NCBI GenBank assembly: GCA_029240955.1
Contig: JARDZH010000263.1
Span: 1 to 8,131 of the forward strand
Length of the DNA stretch: 8,131 nt
From: Pseudomonas sp.
GTDB lineage: Bacteria; Pseudomonadota; Gammaproteobacteria; Pseudomonadales; Pseudomonadaceae
Reading direction: 5' to 3'
Of this stretch, positions 5,344-8,131 are shown in pieces. The notes below the pieces were generated by a model. It was given only the letters and a program-made list of their open reading frames with translations, did not search any database and was not told the origin of the DNA. Position numbers and translations under genes: made by a program. Numbering within the stretch: the stretch's first letter is position 1; each line of letters opens with the position of its first letter.

Positions 5344-6624
5344 ATGGACGCATTCGTACTGTTGGGCAGCTTTATCGCACTGATCCTGATCGGCATGCCG
5401 GTGGCTTATGCCCTGGGCCTGGCGGCACTGATCGGTGCCTGGTGGATCGACATTCCGTTCGACGCGCTGATGATTCAGGTCGCCGGCGGCGTGAACAAGT
5501 TCTCCCTGTTGGCGATCCCGTTCTTCGTGCTGGCCGGCGCGATCATGGCCGAAGGCGGCATGTCGCGCAGGCTGGTGGCCTTTGCCGGCGTGCTGGTGGG
5601 CTTCGTACGCGGTGGGCTGTCACTGGTGAACATCACCGCGTCGACCTTTTTCGGCGCGATCTCCGGTTCGTCGGTGGCCGACACCGCTTCGGTGGGCTCG
5701 GTGCTGATTCCGGAAATGGAACGCAACGGCTACCCGCGCGACTTCTCCACGGCGGTCACCGTCAGTGGTTCGGTGCAGGCGCTGCTGACGCCGCCAAGCC
5801 ACAACTCGGTGCTCTACTCGCTGGCGGCGGGCGGCACGGTGTCCATCGCTTCGCTGTTCATGGCCGGGATCATGCCGGGCCTGCTGCTCAGCGCGGTGAT
5901 GATGGGCCTGTGCATGATCTTCGCCCGCAAGCGCAACTACCCCAAAGGTGAAGTGATTCCGCTGCGCAAGGCGCTGAAAATCGCCGGCGACGCACTCTGG
6001 GGTCTGATGGCGATGGTCATCATCCTGGGCGGCATTCTGACCGGCGTGTTCACTGCGACCGAGTCGGCGGCCGTGGCCGTGGTCTGGTCGTTCTTCGTCA
6101 CCATGTTCATCTACCGCGACTACAAATGGCGCGACCTGCCCAAACTGATGCACCGGGCGGCCCGCACCATTTCCATCGTGATGATCCTGATCGGTTTCGC
6201 CGCCAGCTTCGGTTACATCCTGACGCTGATGGAAATCCCGATGAAGATCACGACCGCGTTCCTGACGCTGTCGGATAACCGTTACGTGATCCTGATGTGC
6301 ATCAACGTGATGTTGCTGCTGCTGGGTACCGTGATGGACATGGCGCCGTTGATCCTGATCCTCACGCCGATCCTGTTGCCAGTGATCGTGGGCGTAGGTG
6401 TGGACCCTGTGCACTTCGGCATGATCATGCTGGTCAACCTGGGGATCGGCCTGATAACACCGCCGGTCGGCGCGGTGCTGTTCGTCGGCGCTGCGGTCGG
6501 CAAGGTCACCATCGAAGCCACCGTCAAGGCACTGCTGCCGTTCTACGTAGCGCTGTTCATGGTGCTGATGCTGGTCACCTACATCCCTGCCATTTCGCTG
6601 TGGCTGCCAAGCGTGGTGTTGTAA
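5344..6624 (+). CDS. TRAP transporter large membrane subunit (DctM family)
   Basis: This 426-residue inner-membrane protein is the transport core, using the sodium gradient to import substrate delivered by the binding protein. The sequence is hydrophobic throughout, with about a dozen membrane segments. DctM signature stretches are GMPVAYALG near residue 17, KFSLLAIPFFVLAGAIMAEGG near 50-72, SGSSVADTASVGSVLIPEM from Ser107 and GLITPPVGAVLFVGAAVGK around Thr372-Pro374. The length is normal for the family. ATG 5344 follows the small-subunit TAA with no gap; GAAGG (5329-5333), inside the previous gene, is the likely ribosome binding site. It ends the uronate uptake block; a strong terminator follows 22 bases after its stop. 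Confidence 0.95.
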   Translation: MDAFVLLGSFIALILIGMPVAYALGLAALIGAWWIDIPFDALMIQVAGGVNKFSLLAIPFFVLAGAIMAEGGMSRRLVAFAGVLVGFVRGGLSLVNITASTFFGAISGSSVADTASVGSVLIPEMERNGYPRDFSTAVTVSGSVQALLTPPSHNSVLYSLAAGGTVSIASLFMAGIMPGLLLSAVMMGLCMIFARKRNYPKGEVIPLRKALKIAGDALWGLMAMVIILGGILTGVFTATESAAVAVVWSFFVTMFIYRDYKWRDLPKLMHRAARTISIVMILIGFAASFGYILTLMEIPMKITTAFLTLSDNRYVILMCINVMLLLLGTVMDMAPLILILTPILLPVIVGVGVDPVHFGMIMLVNLGIGLITPPVGAVLFVGAAVGKVTIEATVKALLPFYVALFMVLMLVTYIPAISLWLPSVVL

Positions 6625-6646
6625 CGCGTCCTGCTTAACGCTTCAC

Positions 6647-6680
6647 AACATCGCCGCCCTCGTTGGCGGCGATGTTTTTT
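6647..6680 (+). terminator. Strong intrinsic terminator after the TRAP genes
   Basis: A perfect 11-bp stem pairs ACATCGCCGCC (6648-6658) with GGCGGCGATGT (6665-6675) around the six-base loop CTCGTT, extendable by A6647-T6676. A run of six T residues (6675-6680) follows. Confidence 0.92.
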
Positions 6681-6697
6681 CCAGCCAAGGAGGCTGG
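6681..6697 (+). promoter_or_regulatory. Hairpin holding the ribosome binding site of the exporter gene
   Basis: CCAGCC (6681-6686) pairs perfectly with GGCTGG (6692-6697) around the loop AAGGA. The Shine-Dalgarno AAGGAGG (6687-6693) therefore lies in the loop and the first bases of the 3' arm. The hairpin begins right after the terminator's T-run, leaving no room for a promoter between terminator and gene. It may display or mask the binding site; which one is not visible from sequence. Confidence 0.45.
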
Positions 6698-6702
6698 TGC
6701 TC

Positions 6703-7677
6703 ATGTCTGCTCCTGCATTGTTTCCCCGTCACATCGCGGTACTGACCCTGGCGCTGCTGGCCTGTGCCTTTGCCGGCAACCACATCGCCGCGCGCATCGC
6801 GTTCGATCACGACACCGGCCTGTTGCTGGCCATTCTCTGTCGCTCCGGCGTGACCCTGCTGGTGCTCATCAGTCTGGTGGTCTGGCAGGGCGAAAAATTA
6901 CAGCTCAGCGCACGCACCTGGCGCTGGCAAATCCTGCTGGGGCTGCTGATCGCGACCCAGAGTTTCTGTATCTATTCGGCCGTTGCACGGATCCCGGTCG
7001 CCTTGGCGCTGCTGGTGGTCAACGTGGCGCCCATTCTGCTTGCCCTGCTCACCTGGGCGCTGGGCGGCGCAGCGCCGACTCGTCGCGCCGCACTGCTGAT
7101 GGGGCTGATTCTGTTCGGTCTGGTCTTCGCCCTGGACGTACCGCATCGTCTGTCCAACCCGGGCAGCAGCGAACCGCAGTGGCTGGAAGGCATCGTTTAT
7201 GGCTTTACCGCCGCCGTGGTCTTCGCCTTCGCGCTGTGGATCACCGATAACAAGCTCGCTAGCATGCGCGGCACGGTGCGCAGCATGCTGACCATGGTCG
7301 TGGTGTTCAGCGCCGCCACACTGGCCGGGATCAGCGGCGTGCTGCCCGGCGGCGTGGACCTTCCATCGAGCACGACCGGCTGGACGGCGCTCGCCAGTCT
7401 CGTATTGCTCTACGGGCTGGGGTTCTCGCTGCTGTTCATCTGCATGACCCGCCTGGACATGCCACGCAACGCGCCGGTGATGAACATCGAACCGGTCGCC
7501 AGCCTGCTGTTCGGCTGGCTGATTCTGGACCAGCTGCTTAGCAGCAGTCAGGTCATCGGCGGGCTGATCGTGGTCAGCGGCATCGTGCTGCTGACCATGC
7601 GCCGCAACCCACCCGCGCCATCCACTCCACGTCCTCAAAAGAGCCCGCCCGATGCCTGCAAACGTTCTGACCCTTGA
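6703..7677 (+). CDS. DMT-superfamily transporter with EamA domains
   Basis: This 324-residue inner-membrane protein has about ten predicted hydrophobic segments arranged as two EamA-type halves, the layout of drug/metabolite exporters. The first half starts near AVLTLALLACAFAGNHIAARIAF and includes ILLGLLIATQSFCIYSAVARIPVALALLVVNVAPILLALLTW. The second includes IVYGFTAAVVFAFALWIT and ends with NIEPVASLLFGWLILDQ, the usual EamA C-terminal motif. ATG 6703 is preferred over GTG 6697 because AAGGAGG (6687-6693) ends nine bases before the ATG and only three before the GTG. The C-terminus is a basic, proline-rich tail whose coding sequence overlaps the next gene by 26 bases. The substrate is unknown; export of a sugar acid or by-product is only a guess from position. 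A strong terminator separates it from the TRAP genes. Confidence 0.88.
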   Translation: MSAPALFPRHIAVLTLALLACAFAGNHIAARIAFDHDTGLLLAILCRSGVTLLVLISLVVWQGEKLQLSARTWRWQILLGLLIATQSFCIYSAVARIPVALALLVVNVAPILLALLTWALGGAAPTRRAALLMGLILFGLVFALDVPHRLSNPGSSEPQWLEGIVYGFTAAVVFAFALWITDNKLASMRGTVRSMLTMVVVFSAATLAGISGVLPGGVDLPSSTTGWTALASLVLLYGLGFSLLFICMTRLDMPRNAPVMNIEPVASLLFGWLILDQLLSSSQVIGGLIVVSGIVLLTMRRNPPAPSTPRPQKSPPDACKRSDP

Positions 7678-8131
7678 AGACGGCCTGACGCGCCTGACCG
7701 TAGCGCCGGACATCGGCGGCAGCATCGTCAACTGGAGCGTGCTCGCCAGCGGCCAGCCGCTGCTGCGGCCCAATGACGATGACGCGCTCGCCGCTGGCAC
7801 ACCGCGGCGCCTGGCCTGCTACCCGCTGGCGCCCTGGTCGAACCGCATCGGCAACGGCGGCTTCGACACGCCGGACGGCTGGCTCGCGCTGCAACCCAAC
7901 AGCCCCAATGATGCGCTGCCGATTCATGGCAGCGCCTGGCAACAGCCTTGGGACGTGGTCGAACACAGCGCCGAACACATCGTCCTGCGGCTCGACAGTC
8001 GCATCCCCTTCGCCTATCGCGCACAACTGCGTTACAGCTTGTCGGGCGGTCAACTGAGCATCGAGCTCAGCACCACCCATCTCGACAGCCGCCCCGCCTG
8101 GCACGGACTGGGTTTGCATCCCTATCTGCCC
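7652..8131 (+). CDS. Aldose 1-epimerase (mutarotase)-like protein, partial at the window edge
   Basis: The first 160 codons are present and the frame is open to the last base. Aldose 1-epimerases interconvert alpha and beta anomers in the cytoplasm. Family features are RRLACYPLAPWSNRIGNGGF (residues 52-71), with the arginine of the N-R motif at 65, the PIHGSAW segment with conserved His92, and GLGLHPYLP with His156, matching the two catalytic-site histidines of the GalM fold. The catalytic glutamate would lie beyond the edge. ATG 7652 has AAAAGAG (7637-7643) eight bases upstream and overlaps the end of the exporter gene by 26 bases, so the two are probably translated together. In a uronate locus it may act as a uronate mutarotase feeding Udh, whose Agrobacterium homologue is reported to prefer the beta-pyranose; this is inference. 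Confidence 0.85.
   Translation, partial: MPANVLTLEDGLTRLTVAPDIGGSIVNWSVLASGQPLLRPNDDDALAAGTPRRLACYPLAPWSNRIGNGGFDTPDGWLALQPNSPNDALPIHGSAWQQPWDVVEHSAEHIVLRLDSRIPFAYRAQLRYSLSGGQLSIELSTTHLDSRPAWHGLGLHPYLP

Noticed and set aside
1..8131. CRISPR arrays, insertion sequences, tRNA or rRNA genes
   Set aside because: No regularly spaced repeats, transposase motifs, terminal inverted repeats or structural RNA sequences were seen.

Overview
The window looks like a chromosomal catabolic locus from a Pseudomonas of the fluorescens/syringae type. The grounds are high GC with strong third-position bias, an OprD/Occ-family porin, a Pseudomonas-type uronate dehydrogenase, and A-rich AANAANAA motifs near start codons of the kind bound by Hfq/Crc in this genus. 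This is inference from gene content; no marker gene is present.

Layout (every coding gene is on the + strand). Bases 1-429 are an upstream regulatory region and an unusually long leader. They are followed by an OprD-like porin (430-1704), two successive hairpin terminators (1731-1784), and a near-consensus sigma70 promoter with an operator (1812-1861). Next come uronate dehydrogenase udh (1896-2720), an SMP-30 family uronate-lactone hydrolase broken by an exact 53-bp tandem duplication (2750-3696), and a complete TRAP transporter: binding protein (3775-4758), small membrane subunit (4816-5343) and large membrane subunit (5344-6624). A strong terminator (6647-6680) closes this block. After it lie an EamA/DMT-type exporter (6703-7677) and the first 160 codons of an aldose 1-epimerase-like gene, which runs off the right edge (7652-8131).

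Together the genes describe oxidative use of hexuronates (D-galacturonate and/or D-glucuronate). The porin admits the acid, the TRAP system carries it across the inner membrane, a mutarotase-like protein may equilibrate its anomers, Udh oxidises it to the aldaro-1,5-lactone, and the lactonase opens the lactone to galactarate/glucarate. The enzymes that use galactarate/glucarate and the regulator are not in the window.

Two observations deserve most attention. (1) The lactonase gene carries a perfect 53-bp tandem duplication that shifts the frame after all four predicted metal ligands. Removing one copy restores a full-length protein, so this is either a reversible mutation or an assembly error. 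(2) The porin and udh promoters share a module: TTGACA followed, exactly 36 bp later start to start, by AGTCRTASGACAAC. The core of each site differs by one base from the perfect palindrome GTCGTACGAC. This points to one regulator controlling both units. I see no wholly undescribed system here; the novelty is regulatory and mutational.
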